DNA of 64,000 nucleotides from positions 1,786,138-1,850,137 of the forward strand of contig CM035310.1 in NCBI GenBank assembly GCA_002900995.3, in the 5' to 3' direction. Position 1 is the stretch's first letter, and every line of letters begins with the position of its first letter. Below the pieces are notes generated by a model. The model was not told where the DNA came from and did no database searches. It saw nothing but the letters and a program-made list of their open reading frames with translations. The DNA comes from Ganoderma boninense (Eukaryota; Basidiomycota; Agaricomycetes; Polyporales; Polyporaceae). The position numbers and the translations under genes are program-made. Positions 1 to 13,760 of this stretch are shown in pieces.

Positions 1-439
1 CGGTAGCGTCCTGGCAGGCAACCCGCTGTGGATGGAGGGAGATGTCGGAAATAAGAGAGAGGACCAAAGAGAGCAAAGAGGAAGAGTGGGGGCACGCACG
101 TCAGGGCGGAGCTTGAGGTAGCTCGTGCCACGCTCGATGTCCTGGTGGTGAGGGTCGTCGAGGTGACCATAGACAATCTTTTCGGAGAGGGTGAGTGGAC
201 GCTTGAGTCTGGAATGGGATGAGGAAGAGAGACAGGATAGTAAGAATGAGAGAGACGGACCTGTCGCGGACGACGGCAAGGTTGTCCTCAATGCGCTGGT
301 AGTTGATGTAGGCATTTGGCTCGAGGAGGGACATGGGGACCTTTGTTGCACCAATGGGCTCAGCGGCGGTGGCCATTCCCGCGGCCAGCCGCTGGAGCGA
401 CCGCTTCGCCGCACCCGTCTTTGTGGCGAGGTTGAACAT
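1..439 (-). CDS. ACO1: Aconitate hydratase, mitochondrial (5' end; gene runs off the window)
   Basis: Aconitase interconverts citrate and isocitrate in the mitochondrial TCA cycle. Three exons are visible on the minus strand: 261-439, 100-208 and 1-25, separated by GT-AG introns 209-260 and 26-99. The first ATG (439) gives a K/R-rich, acid-free start ([18 protein letters not shown]) that fits a mitochondrial presequence. The mature N-terminus then follows family wording: [50 protein letters not shown] and RVACQDAT. The frame is continuous over both splice junctions. The iron-sulfur ligands and most of the protein lie outside the window. The family identity is recognised from memory of aconitase N-termini and is specific. 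Confidence 0.93.
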
Positions 440-1628
440 GTCGAGCGGGGGAGGAGTGGAGGGACGACGGGGCCAGCGACGAGAAGAGGATCAAGTTGTA
501 GGCGGCAAAACCCGGGGCGGACTGACGAATTTATCGCAGGTGATTGGGAGCGGGCCCTGTCGGAGGCCCCGTCCGAATGCGTCGGCTCCTCCGGCCATCT
601 CCCCCAATCTCTCTGCTGTGATTCGCCCCGCGCGCCCCGCCGCCCAGTCCTCTCCGTTTCCGACGTGCATCGCGTCCCTGCCCTCGTCCTCCCCGGCACA
701 GCGTCTCCGGTCGACCGGAGCCTGCCTGGAGGGCTCTCACCTAAACAACCCGCACAGTGCCAGCTTTACGCTCGGAGGCGTCGATGGGCCACTGAGGGCC
801 GTCCACGCTGCAGCGGACGTCGCCTCGGAATCGGACAGGAAACGCGTGCATATCTTGCTCGCCGAAATGGCAGTCTCTCTCTTGTCGGCCACGCGCAGCC
901 CAGGTCTCCAGACCTCCTCGCGCCTATTCTGCCCCTCCGCCTCTTTTCCTCCCTCTGCCCAGATACCTCCTCCGCCCCCTGCCGTCTTCCACAGTCCCAC
1001 GTTTCACCCAATCGTTCTCGGCACTCGTCCGACGTTCCCTTCCAATCCCCAATATCCCCGACGGCCGTCCCCTTACACCCGCACAAGCCCGCATGCGGGG
1101 TACTTACGGCAGATCTACTTATCAGCCCCGGTTCGCCACTGCATGTCATCATCCACGCATCAAAACAGGTTCCAACGTCAATCAATCATCGTCATTGTCT
1201 TTTTGAGCCTTGCCACGAAATGATGTCACACTTTACAAATATCCAACGAAACCACACTTGACCACACTTGACCGGATCCTTACCCCCCCAACCTGGAAAG
1301 AGCTAAACGTCTTGAACCTCAATCGAGATCCAAACTGGTTGCTCTAGATGCATCCCAACCCCATTGTTGTAATTGTCAGATCTGATTCCGAAAGCTAGTA
1401 ATACCCTAATGCGAAGACTTGATCGAACAAACTTAACCACTCTCCTACTTCTGCGCGTCTCCCCCCTTTTTCCCTCGTACACGCCCCCATTCTCATTCAC
1501 AATCACCCACGCATCCCCCCGTTCCCCATCAGGTTCAGGACCTCGCCCAGCCGCCCATCGCTGCGCTCGCTCAAAGAACACGAAATCGTAAAAAGTCTAT
1601 ATGCGTGTGAGACCGACCGACGGGCAAC
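440..1628. other. Intergenic: aconitase promoter side and 3' flank of the Ras-GEF gene
   Basis: About 1.2 kb with no gene I can support. It is pyrimidine-rich in places, as in fungal promoters, and should hold the aconitase promoter next to 440. A short direct repeat (cacacttgac twice) sits at about 1253-1272. The open frames crossing this stretch have biased composition and match no family I know. Confidence 0.5.
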
Positions 1629-4600
1629 CTACCTCTTCTCCCCGTACAGCGCCAGCCCCCGCTCCAGCGTGTCCCCATCCAGCCCCCGCAGCTTCAGGCA
1701 CTTCTGGAAGATCTTCTTGTCCAGCGGGAACTGCACCTTTGACGCAAGGTGTTGGCCCGCGACCAGCGACTTGACCACACCCGAAATCAGCCTCTGCTTG
1801 TGCACGTTGATCAGTGGCTCGAGTTGGATCGACGGCGGCAGCGGGGCAAGTGTTGAGAACACGTCCGGGTGAGCTGGAGCCTCAAATGTGTTGCGTGGCA
1901 GACTCAATCCGGACAGCTTCGTGAGGCGAAGTAGGGTCAATGAGATCCGGCAGATTGCAGTACCGTTGCACTTGGGCGAGGTAAACGCCTGCATCACAAT
2001 ACATAAAGTTCATTGAGCGTACAGCTTTAAGTAGCGGCGAGAACGGATACGAACCGAAGAACGGAATGCAAGCTAAGTCCTGAGGCGGCTTGCTATCCGA
2101 TGCCGCTCGGCTCCTTGTAGTCTGAGCCTGGCCCTCCGCACTTTTGACTGGGCCTTCTTGCGTACTGGACTTGGCTTCGACGAGCGAGTCTACCGTCTGG
2201 CGGATATGCTTGAAGTCGCCCACGCTACTCGTCCAGACCGTTAGATCCCGCAGCATCCGCGCCTCCCACGTCCCGATCTTAGTGAACGCCTGCTGCTTTG
2301 CCTTCGCGACCCAGTCGCTCTTCAGCCCGGTGATGATCGCGACCAGAGCGTTGAAGTTTCTCAACAGGTACGCTTTCTGTTTCCCGTTCAAACGTATGGG
2401 GCCATCAGCCTTTGTATGAAAAGCAATCAAAACCGAATGGCCACAAGCAACACGCACCCAAGCCAGCCTGATGAACTTGTTGATCACGGCCGCCCGCTCG
2501 CTGGGGTGCGTCAACACAATCTCAGACAGTACGAAGTTCGCCAGCAGGTTGAACCGCCCGCGAACAACCATCAGCGCACTGGTCTTCGACCCGCTCCGTC
2601 CCTCCGCCTTCAGCCGCGCGCGCTCCCGGAGGAAGTGCGACCAGTCGAGCACATTGGCGTCCTCGGCTTCCCCAATCGAGTGCGCCGTGATGAGTTCCTC
2701 GAAGCTGATGCTGATGAACAGCTCGCGATCGATCATAGACAGATGCTGCATCAGTGTCTCAGCTCGGTAGTTGAGCACGAACGAGTGGTGCCGGCGCAGC
2801 TGGAGCGACGACGGGATGCTCGGAGGTGGAGGTATATTACCAAGCTGTTGGACCACGCGCGAGTCCTTGGAAGGTGACCCATGAGAGGTCGAGGGGCGAG
2901 ACTCGACGCGGCTCTGGAGGATTTCAATAGGCACTGCGTCCTCGACGAACGGCCGCGCCTCAGTGAGTGGTGTGAGTGCCTCTGCCTCGTCACTTTGGTC
3001 GGATGGCGTCTGAAGGGTATCAATCGAAAGATGCTCGGGGGAGGTGGCGGTCGTCGACGGCAGCACCGTGGTCGACTGGGACGCAGACGGGACTTGCGAA
3101 ACGGAGGCGAACGAGCTTCTCCTCGACCCGGATTGAGGTGACGTCGCAGACATACCAACCTTTGATCTCCTGTGCTGAGTCCCCAGAGAACCGTCTCCGC
3201 TCGACCTCGCCATAATCCTCGTCCGAGCCCGAGCCTTCCGACTCGCGTCCGAAGCGGCCGTCAACCTGCCGCTGGTGCATGGATTGGATCCACTGGTCTA
3301 CCTTGGTCTGCTTCTCCTTCACTTTGTCTTGATTAATCTGACCTTCAAGCCGGCGTAACGCTGCCTCGACGTCACCGCTCTCCTCCTCGTCGCTCAGGGA
3401 GTCGAGGATGGCATTGATCTGCCACGGCCTGGAGTGGGCCACCCTGCATGGCCGCAGAGTCCGTTGCGTCCGGATCGACCTCTGAGGATGACGACACGAC
3501 AGAGGAGCCTTCTTGCGAGAGCATAGACTCGCGTGTCCGGATGCCCATCGACGATACACGCTCGACATCGACTGCCGGACGAACTCGAAATCACGTCGCG
3601 TCGGCAGCTTGCGCGCCGCCTTCTTCAGCCCTAGGCCAGGCGGAGGAGACAGTTCCATGTGTTCGTCAGACGACAAATCTGACAAGTCCATATCGTCGAT
3701 GGAAACAACGTCAAGGCCATGACGTAGTTTCGGGGAGGTAGAAAAGTCGGCAGGAGTGACCGGCCCTTGGTCATCGGATTGTCCGCCGTAGACTGAATGA
3801 ATCTCGGAATCGTAGGTCATGATGGAATCGCGGACGTTAAATGGTGCGGCTTGATCATAGCTGGGAGGATCCGTAGGAGGAAGTGCTCTATCCTCAGACT
3901 CGGCTTCTTCGTCCTCAGGAATAGACGCCGGAGGTAGCGTCACTTCTTCGGGAGGGAGCACTCTGATCATACTCGAGGGCGACCTGGGAGACTGCGGGAG
4001 TGAACCCACATGTATCCGCGGAGACAACACCGAGAAAGCTGTAGAGGTTGACGGCCGCTGGACCATCGAGACGTTCATCTGGCTCTCGACCATCCTCAAA
4101 TACTGCTCCACTCCACCCTTCACCAACAGCAGGTCCCCAGTCTCGTTCGCCTCGACATCGAATGCCGAGACGTCGACGCCGGCGGTCATCGATGGTTGCA
4201 CATGGACCGTAGCGCGTGAGTTGAGCACGCGTTTCCACCGTCCCAGCCGGCCGATCGTGTTGACGAATACGCGTGAGATGGTATTGTGCGGGAACGGCGA
4301 TGCTGGGGTGTTGGGATGTGGCCCCGTCGCGCCCACCGGGGAAGGATTTTGCTTGCCGTACTGCAGGACAGCCATGTGCAGCGGCTGGCGCATCATGACA
4401 AGATCAAGCGAGTTCGCGGACGTGCCATTGCTCGAAGTAACGCCAAATGACCCAAAGTCCTGGCCGCGCTCATCAAAGTCGAAGTCAATGTCGTAATCCT
4501 CCGGGTCGATAAACGAACGCGCCTGAGAGTCGACAGATGGCCGCGGTACGCTGTTCGGGTCGAGGGAGAGCCGGGGAGCCCCAGCGGTGGAGTGGAAAAT

Positions 4601-6925
4601 GGGCGTTGGGTTCGGATGACTTAAGCTTATCCACGGACTTGCGCGCCGCGCGGTAGAGTTTGCGCATATGTGAGTCCTTGCAGTCGACAATCACCTTCCG
4701 CAGCTTGATACACGATTTTCTGTCAAGCTTGGTGAGCAGAACTGCCGTACGTCAGTGCCTACTATTCACGCACCAACGCGTCTCTGTGCTTCTGCAAGAT
4801 CGGATCCCTACGAAGGGAATTAAGCCACTCCGCAAAGAGCAGTCTGAGTTCACGGTTGGGTACAAAGTCCACGTCAAAGAACGTCAAGAGCCAGTACCGG
4901 ATTGCCGTGAACGTCCGCACGCGCACAATCTTCCTTACCATTTCGTCTCGGCTGTTGCTTGTCGCCCGAGCGCCCAGTGGAAGCGGCAGATGAGCAGGTG
5001 CCCCAGATCGACAGCCGAGACGTAGGTGCGGTACGTAAGGAAGAATATGAGAAGCTCATCGTAGTTGAGCTCAGACGTGAGCTGCGCGATCCACCGCTCA
5101 ATCGTCGCCGCGACAAGCACCTTCTTCGTCTCTTTCGTCTTTCCTGTGGAGGATGACGCGCCAAACTCGTTGGTATGCTGTGTCGCATAGATGTGCGGCT
5201 TTTCTTTGACACCCATTCGGCTGCGACGCGAGTTGGCCGTGTTAGAGTGCCCTGAAGATAAATCTGTCGCACTGGACGTGGCAAGGTCCTCATGATCTCG
5301 CTCAGTATCAACTTCACCCCAAATCACGAATCGAGGATCGTCTCGCGGAGCGACACTATCCTCCGCACGGAGCGACAACCGAATCGTGGGCTCGTGTGGG
5401 GTAGACACAATCTTGTCAAGCGTGGGCAACCCCCGATACGTCTGCAGCACATCGAACAGCACGGTGGAATATCGCGAGTGTAGGGTGGTCGCAGCGAGGT
5501 TGATCGGAGCCACGTTCGATGTTTCCGGAGCCGGAAGGACAGACGAGGTGGAAGAGGATGAGACGGAAGAAAACGTAGGTGGTGTCGCCAAGTTAGAAGG
5601 TGGAGTCAAGTTTTGCGGGTCTTCGTCAGACAGGGAGGACGTGAGAGACAGTCGTGATATCCGCGCCACCTTCGGGAGGTAGTCGGCACGCGCAGTCAGC
5701 CCAGACTCGAACGACTGCATCTCACGCAAGACGGGAGGCGAGGACAAGTGGGAGGGGGATCGCCAAGAGGGCGATTCAAACGATACGCCTGCACCAAATG
5801 GGTGGGAGATCTCGCCGCCTCGTCCAAGTGTGCTTGGAGGACTTGAGGACGGTAGGTGGGTGCGGAATGGGAGAGAAGACGCACTGGACGCCAAGGGTGA
5901 TGTTGGGGCGTTTGTCCAGGCCATAGCTTCCGCGAAGAAGTCTCCTGCGGGCCCACTGGGTGCACGGGGAGCAGCCTGGTTTTCGTGAAGAGCATGTTGG
6001 GAAACGGGAGGCGCGAATGCGTCCACGCTTGACACACTATGCGCATGAGGTCGACCGATGGCTTGCATGATGGGTTGTGGCGATACGCTTTCATTACTAG
6101 GTCCGTTGGAGGATAGACCATCCGGAATCGAGCGCGTTTTGCGCAGACGCCTTGGTGGGGGAGAGCGAACAGGATCAAGGACGGGATTTAATGTCCGTGA
6201 CGGGCGTCACCCCAGTCTTGAATACCGGCAAGAACGAGTGCACGGACATGCGCGATCGACGCTTGCCGTGCGCAGGGCCAGTGTTTGGAGAGGTAACATT
6301 GGAAGGTGGAAGGGAGGTAGTAGGGGGGCCTGTCGATTGACGGTCTGCAGCGTCCTGCGTAGCAGCAGCGGGGGCGGACAATTCGCGGTGTCTTTTGAGA
6401 AAGATAGGCGAACGAAGGAAGTGTTGCCAAAGGAGGGCAGACGAGCGGAATCTAAGAAGGACGTGGGAGACAATGGGGCGACAGAAACTCACCCGAGGCG
6501 ATACATCTGCTTTCCGTGCTGGTTGACGAACGCGGTGATGGCATATGGAGATCGGACATCTTTGCCAACACCCCAGTATTGGTCGTAGCGTCGCTTGAGC
6601 TCTCGAGCGGCGGCGCCTGAAGAGGTTTCGACGAAAGAACCATCCGCTAAAAGAAAGTCACGGTTGGCGCGGATAAGTGATGGGGTCAGGGACAGGCGGG
6701 ATACTCACGCGCAATGGAGATGTCTGCGTTCGCGATCTCGGGAGGTAAAGGATCGAATATAGGCCCTTCTCCAGCATCCGGAGAGACGAATCTGAGCTGA
6801 GAGTTTGATGGAGAGACAGCAGGACGCGGAAGAGGAGCGGGGGAAGAGGCTGGGGTGGTGGGAGGAGGGAGGTCGACGTTGGTGGAGGGAGAGTCGTGAG
6901 GTTCGTCAGATGTCGTAGAAGACAT
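1629..6925 (-). CDS. LTE1-like Ras-family guanine nucleotide exchange factor (RasGEF_N + RasGEF), frame interrupted
   Basis: Family role: catalyses GDP/GTP exchange on a Ras-like GTPase; fungal Lte1 relatives act in cell-cycle and polarity control. The first ATG is at 6925 (exons 6709-6925, 6493-6646, then 6391 downward). The order is a Ser/Pro-rich N-terminus with a conserved block (KRRYDQYWGVGKDVRSPYAI), the RasGEF_N module near 4740-5160 (DELLIFFLTYRTYVSAVDLG; FTAIRYWLLTFF), a middle block (FVNTIGRLGRWKRVLNSRA), and a C-terminal catalytic RasGEF domain from about 2750 (HPSERAAVINKFIRLAW / KAYLLRNFNALVAIITGL; INVHKQRLISGVVKSL). Clear introns are 4720-4773, 2377-2457 and 1989-2054. The frame breaks near 6175, 4940, 4650, 3555 and 3425; near 3122-3155 and 1881-1914 a very short intron or another break is needed. 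The LTE1 assignment rests on the widely spaced GEF_N and GEF modules. Either the assembly has indels here or the gene is decaying. Confidence 0.72.
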
Positions 6926-8629
6926 ATCTCGGAGGTGGTTGTGGACTGTTGAGGGCAGGTGGTAATGCGACTAAGAGTGAGGCATGATATGAGGAGAGCC
7001 GGCGGAGAGGAGATGTGGGTAAAGACAAAGGACAGGAGAGAAGAGTCTCCGTGCGCTCGAGTCAATGCAATCAGCCTTGTCCAAATCCGTGTCATCACCA
7101 ACCTTGCTCTCGGTCGCTGCATCCAACTCACCTTGCTTCCAACCTCTCGTCCACGCACGGCTGCAGGACTCTCTGCGCTGCCCATCGCGATGTGTCCTCC
7201 TGGTGCTGCTGACATGCATGCGGTCTATGTTCGTCGCGTCGTCCATGCACAAGATCCCCCAGTGTACATGTGCGGCTACGCAACCAGCCCATGGAATCGA
7301 TTTCGTCGGATTCGGTGATGTGACACTTGGTCTTCACGACCCCCGTAAGTCCGCAGCTTCTCCCCGACATCGTGTGTGGAGTTGTGGAACACGCTCGATT
7401 GACTTAACCTGACTTGAAGAATATAAGTATTGTGACCATGGACATCCTTGTGGGGGGTCGAGCGTATCAACGTAAGCTCATGCATATGATCATCTCTCAG
7501 CGTCGAGCCAGCTCTCTTGTCGCGCAAAGGTATGCGATCCACGCCCTGGCACCGTGCTAAAGTCGTGGTACATATTCTATACTGGTCCGCGAAGCATTGA
7601 CAGGCATGGCTTGGTGATTTAGGCCTCTCGTGAGCCAAGACCAGGCTAAGACCGCACTGCGGCCTTGTCGTGGTCTAAAATGCGCTCAAACCGCACAGCA
7701 GCCCACACCCTCGTTCACGCCCTCAGATGCTTCTGGAATTGTCGATTGACAGCAGTTGCGGCTTTCTATCCTCAATCCCCGCTGGACAGGTCAGGCCAAA
7801 TGACGACCACTGTCTCAGTGTCTGTGATAATGACCGGTGGTTGACTGTGTACACGTATAAGCGATCGCGATGGACCCGATATACACAGTGGTGTCTGGTT
7901 TTGGCCTGGCAAAGCCAGGAAACTGCTAGCTTGGCTCAGCAAGTCATCCGGTCGGCCTCGGAAGCCGACGCCGAAGGGGGGTTCGATAGGAAGGAGGGCT
8001 AAGCAGGGGCTAAGTGAGTGAGGGCGACACTGAATGGGAGGTTGGAGGTCTGGGCTGGCACAATTACCTGAGGATTACTCTCAGAAGGCGAGCGAAGACC
8101 CCAAGGCTGAGGCGGAGGACGGAGAGTTGGAAGGGGGAACGTAAATGGGCGCGGGGGCTTTAGAAGAGAGGACGAATTGGCCAAGACGGATTGGTATCGA
8201 TGGATGATGGTTGAGAGCGGTGTGAGAATGAGACGAGGAGCGGCTCGGCACGACTGGGGAAATGCACGAGCGGGATGGTTGCATTTGGAGGAGCCAATCC
8301 GAGCGCGGCGGATGGGATGTCCATCTGCGCGGTCTGACGATGCATATGCCACAATATGGCGAGACAAGCCGAGTCGAAGGTCGTGATTGTGGATGCCGGC
8401 AGGCCACCGCAGGATTGTGTGCAGTGTTGCAGGCATTGAGGATACGAGGAGGGTTTGGAGCGTGCTAGGTTGGTCTCGGTGACCGGTGCGAGCAGGCGTG
8501 GACGCGAGTGGTCCAGGCGGGGTAGCGCCCACAGCGGGAGACCGCCCCAGTCCGGCAGGCGCCGCGTGACGCAGGGGGTGACGGGATGCCTGTCTCGAGA
8601 ACCCCCGATTCCATCTGCGATAACATCGG
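6926..8629. other. Intergenic between the divergent Ras-GEF and gpd genes
   Basis: About 1.7 kb lying 5' to both neighbours, so it should contain both promoters. None of the open frames here shows a recognisable domain or good splice logic. I see no RNA gene or repeat array. Confidence 0.5.
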
Positions 8630-8713
8630 CCGGGCCAGTATAAATCCTCTGCACTCCCCGCATCCCTCCTCATCAAGCCCATCTCCTCACTCACTTCTCA
8701 TCCCACTCGCATC
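8630..8713 (+). promoter_or_regulatory. gpd core promoter with TATA box and pyrimidine-rich leader
   Basis: TATAAAT lies at 8639-8645, about 70 bp before the gpd ATG. It is followed by a C/T-rich stretch (8650-8710), typical of strongly expressed fungal glycolytic genes. The ATG is in an A/C-rich context (gcatcATGCCT). Transcription start sites cannot be fixed from the sequence alone. Confidence 0.7.
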
Positions 8714-10124
<1,411 letters not shown>

Positions 10125-10645
10125 TCGGGCGTTGGAGGGAGCAGAATTCTGGAAGAAGTATCATACGACACTAGTTTGTTCTGTATCAATCTCGTGCGCA
10201 ACGCTGGCACGATGTACTCCTAAAATGCAATACTAGACGCCATATTGTATGTATCGTTGGATGTCCTCGCCAATCGCAAGGCTTGCGTAAGTGACATTTC
10301 GCAGCGTTGCCTGGCTTGTTGCTCGGTAAATCAGCATATGCATCTCGCTGTCGGCGGGTTTATATGACATTGACGGTCTGGTACTGGGCAAGGGGACAGG
10401 ACGCTGACCGAGACCCACATAAAGCTTGAGGGCATCGAACCACTGAGATCCCGGAGATCAAAGTTGAATCAAGTTGTGTGCGCCGCGAGAATTGGTGTTG
10501 AGTAAGATCGGTTGACTCTCCAGTAGCCTTTTGTTTTTGTCCTTGCCTCTTGCGCGGATGAAGATGCTAGTCGTCGTCCGGCGAGTGTTTCAGACAGGAC
10601 CGTCTCGTCAGCCGCTGCGATCCAGGGTCCCTCTCGTGCTGTCTC
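10125..10645. other. Intergenic: gpd 3' region and upstream of the coiled-coil gene
   Basis: About 520 bp between two genes on the same strand. It must hold the gpd polyadenylation region and the next promoter. No further coding signal or clear consensus element was found. Confidence 0.5.
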
Positions 10646-12788
10646 ATGGCCTCCACTTCTCCTTCCCGTCGCCACTTCTTCAACTTGCTTTGCTTTCACT
10701 GTCTCAGGTCCTCTAAGCCAACATGGTTCCCCATGTCGGCCTCACCGCACTGCTCGAGCGTCTCTCAAGCAATAGCGATCTCGAGGAAAGCCTTTGCCAC
10801 CGCTGCTTTAGCGATTTCATTCATCCTCGCCTCACTCTTCGACCTGTCCTTTCGCATCGTTTCAACCACCATCCTTGTTCTTACAGTGCCAAGCACGCGT
10901 CTTATCGTGTCGCATATCGTTTTTGCTGTCCATCACCTACTACTCTCACTCCGCTCCCTGGTGCTAGATTTCCACCTTGCCGCTTCGTCTTCCTCGCTAT
11001 CCCAGGCAGTTACACGCCATCTTGTCAACGCCATACCCATATTACTCCTCATCATCCTCATCATCTTGACCATCTGGAGCACCCTGTCCGGCTTCTACCC
11101 TTGCGATGTTGCAGACTCGACGACGCTCTCGACTCCCCGCGGCCCACAGGAACGCTCCCCCATGTCTTTCCGCCGTGCCCGAGGGATACCTGTACTGAAG
11201 CTGCCTCCCGACCAGACACCCACACCGTGGAGAGAGCGCGAACGCCGGTACCTGGAGATCATCGAGGCCCGCGACGCCAGGATCTCCCGGAGAGCCAAAC
11301 GGATCGAGAAGCTCACCCTCCGGCTCGACCAGGCGAGCGAAGCCGTCGCCGCGCGGGACGCGACCATCGCTGGCAGGGAGCAAACCATCTCGGACAATGT
11401 GGCAGCGCTCGCTGAACGAGACCGCACCATCGTGGAGGGCACTAGGGCCGTCGCTGCGAAAGATGCGATCATCGCACGCCTGACCAAGGATTCATATGGC
11501 GAGCACCTCCGGTCCGACAACGCGGATGTCCTATCGATGCTCACTGAAAAGGCGGCCCATATCTCCGATCTCTACCATCGGCTTGACACTGCGAGCGAAG
11601 CGGAGGAGCGGCGCGAGGTCTGCATTATCTATTACTGCTCCCTTGAGACCGTCAATGTGAATCTAGGACTGATGTCTCGGGATTATCAGGCTGCAGTCAA
11701 AGCACTCCATTCCAAGGTTGCCGTTTTTGAGGCTGACCTGAGCGCCGCTCGTGCGGAGGCTGTTACATTGAGGTTAGCGTCCTCTGAGAAGACTATTGTC
11801 CCTCAGGAGGACGTGACCTCTTCGGGCGAGGCATCCGCTGTCGTTCAAACGGATGAACTCATCTCTTTACTACAAGCCGAGGTCCTCAAGCTGCAGCGAG
11901 AGCTCGACTCGTTGCACTGTCGCATTGTTGAGAAGGAGGCGCTCCTAGCCATCCAGGCGACGACCATTGACGACCTCCGATACGAGCGGGACGCAGATAT
12001 ACGTTCGGCTGAGACACAAGTGAGTAGTGTCCTCTCGTGTATATTTCTTGCCATTGAGTTATTTTCCCAACCTGTAGATTGTCGAGCATCTCACATCTAT
12101 GGGCGTAACCTACGGGCAAGAAGCGGCAAACCCGTCCCTAGCAGAACACCATCTTCCTCCAGTCGGCTCAGACGGTTTGGAGATGTGCACTGTAACTACG
12201 GATATCGACGTCTATTCGCTCACAGAACAGCTGGATGCTGCCCGACAGGAAGCTCTTGATGCCCAACGCCTTCAGAAGGCCTACGAGGAGGTAGCCGATG
12301 CAGGCGCGGTCCGGGTCATCGAGCTCGTCCAGCAGCTGGAGGAGCAAAAGGAGCTGTCGGAGGTCGATCGCGAGCTCTTCCTCGTGCGCATCAGGAAGTT
12401 GACGGCGCTGCTCGACAAGGCCCGCTCGGGAATTCCAGTCCCCGACAAGGCCTTCGCCCAGCTGCGGCTCCCCGCTAACACCAGGAGCGTATGCACAGAG
12501 GACGTCTTCACCGCGGTCACACCACGTCTTCCTGCCTCCACCGAGTTCCCGTCCCCTTCTCCCTCTCTGAATGTACTCCCGAACGAACGGAAGCTGAGGC
12601 GCAGATCAGCAATTGAAAATCTCCGTCAACCTCTCACCGACCTCATGACTTGTGCTACGGCTAACCCTGCACCGCTGGGTGGACAGCTAGCGCCTCGAAG
12701 TCGTCTCCCCCGGCCGTCGTCTCTTCCAAACCCTGGCATTGTTACTCGGTCTCCGCCAGCACTTAAGACCAGTACCCCGGCATCATAA
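10646..12788 (+). CDS. Orphan membrane-anchored coiled-coil protein
   Basis: I do not recognise a family. ATG 10646 opens a 458-codon exon (10646-12019); a GT-AG intron (12020-12077) leads in frame to exon 12078-12788, about 694 residues in total. Residues about 48-150 are strongly hydrophobic, with likely membrane spans near 50-80, 85-102 and 128-148 (AIPILLLIILIILTIW). After a Pro-rich linker, residues about 195-290 and 320-455 are charged heptad-like coiled coil with a recurring A(R/K)Dx(T/A)I unit (EARDARI, AARDATI, AERDRTI, AAKDAII). The second exon adds more coiled coil (LVQQLEEQKELSEVDRELF) and a basic, Ser/Pro-rich tail. The architecture suggests a membrane-tethered scaffold; that is inference only. 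A 72-nt in-frame segment at 11618-11689 may be an extra intron. Confidence 0.7.
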
Positions 12789-13149
12789 CCACATACACCT
12801 GCGCTGCGAAAGTTTCTTGCTCCGTTGCTGTTCCTCTAGGGCCCTTGCTTTCGAACTCTTGACTGAAGTTAGTAAAACTGGCAAACGGCTTCTGAGTTCT
12901 CCACGGGACTGCTGGTAATGTCTCGACCCCTTGATGACTGGTTGCAAAGTTATGTTATATACCCCTCGGGCTCTCTGTGATACCTTGGTGGTTCGGACGC
13001 TGTGGTAATGAATTGCCTCCATTTTGCCTACGATGTCGTACTGGGGGCTATCAAGTACCTTGCCTTTCTAGCGTCAAACGTCCGTACTTGAACCCACAGG
13101 ATGGATGTACCGGAGTTAATATTACATATCAGTGAAGGTTGCTCGATCG
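12789..13149. other. Intergenic, no gene seen
   Basis: About 360 bp between the end of the coiled-coil gene and the oxidoreductase relic on the other strand. It probably holds the 3' end of the coiled-coil transcript. No coding signal was recognised. Confidence 0.5.
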
Positions 13150-13760
13150 GAGTTGAGACGTTCTAATCTGTGTCTGGAGGAAGGACAACCAGCTTCGTTC
13201 CGCTGACCTGAAAGCTTTGTAAACTCTCCCGCCTCCGAGACCACGAGCACGAGTTGGCCGCTCTCACGGATCTCGGCGGCGGCGACCTGAAGGGCGCCAT
13301 TCATGGACAAGGCGTCGTACACGAGGCCCACGGCGTCGTTGCTATTCGCGAGTACCTCTTCGACGACCTTCTTAGCGGGGAGTGTGCGGTCGAAGATGTG
13401 TGTAGCGCCATACGCCGTCAGCAAGTCTCGGTTGCGAAGGGAGGCGGTAGCGATCATGAGCCTCCTGAATCCGGACCATTGAGCAAACTGGATAACTGCA
13501 AATCGGACCGCTCATTCAGAGAGATTGGGCGTTCCCAGAGTTCCGTCCGACTCACCGAATTGGACGACTTTAACGGCGCTGCTCAAGATGAAGATAGGCT
13601 TGCCGGCGTATGCGCCTTGGCCACTTGACCGTGCCCCAGGGGAAAGCTTGACGGACTGAACGCCCGGTTTCTGACCATACAGAGAGAGCGCAACGGTGGC
13701 AAGACAATTGAAGAGCGGAGCTGCCTCGTCGAACGGAGTGCTGCCCGATATCTTCGTGAG
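13150..13760 (-). pseudogene. Zinc-type alcohol dehydrogenase / enoyl reductase (MDR) relic
   Basis: Reading the minus strand from 13760, one frame gives STPFDEAA, CLATVALSLYGQKPGVQSVK and GQGAYAGKPIFILSS. A GT-AG intron (about 13493-13557) then leads to VIQFAQWSGFRRL, IATASLRNRDLLTAYGATH and LVYDALSMNGALQ. This is the nucleotide-binding half of the fungal zinc-binding-dehydrogenase-like family (MDR superfamily). The N-terminal catalytic half cannot be found upstream (13761-14360). The usual glycine-rich GGSSxVG segment is degraded to SSAVKVV. After ESGQLVLVV the C-terminus loses similarity. It is therefore read as a truncated relic, next to sesquiterpene synthase STS1. A working short oxidoreductase is unlikely. 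Confidence 0.65.

Noticed and set aside
191..1261. 356- and 296-codon plus-strand frames over the aconitase 5' end
   Set aside because: They run antisense to the aconitase exons and through the promoter, and have low-complexity Arg/Pro/Ser composition.
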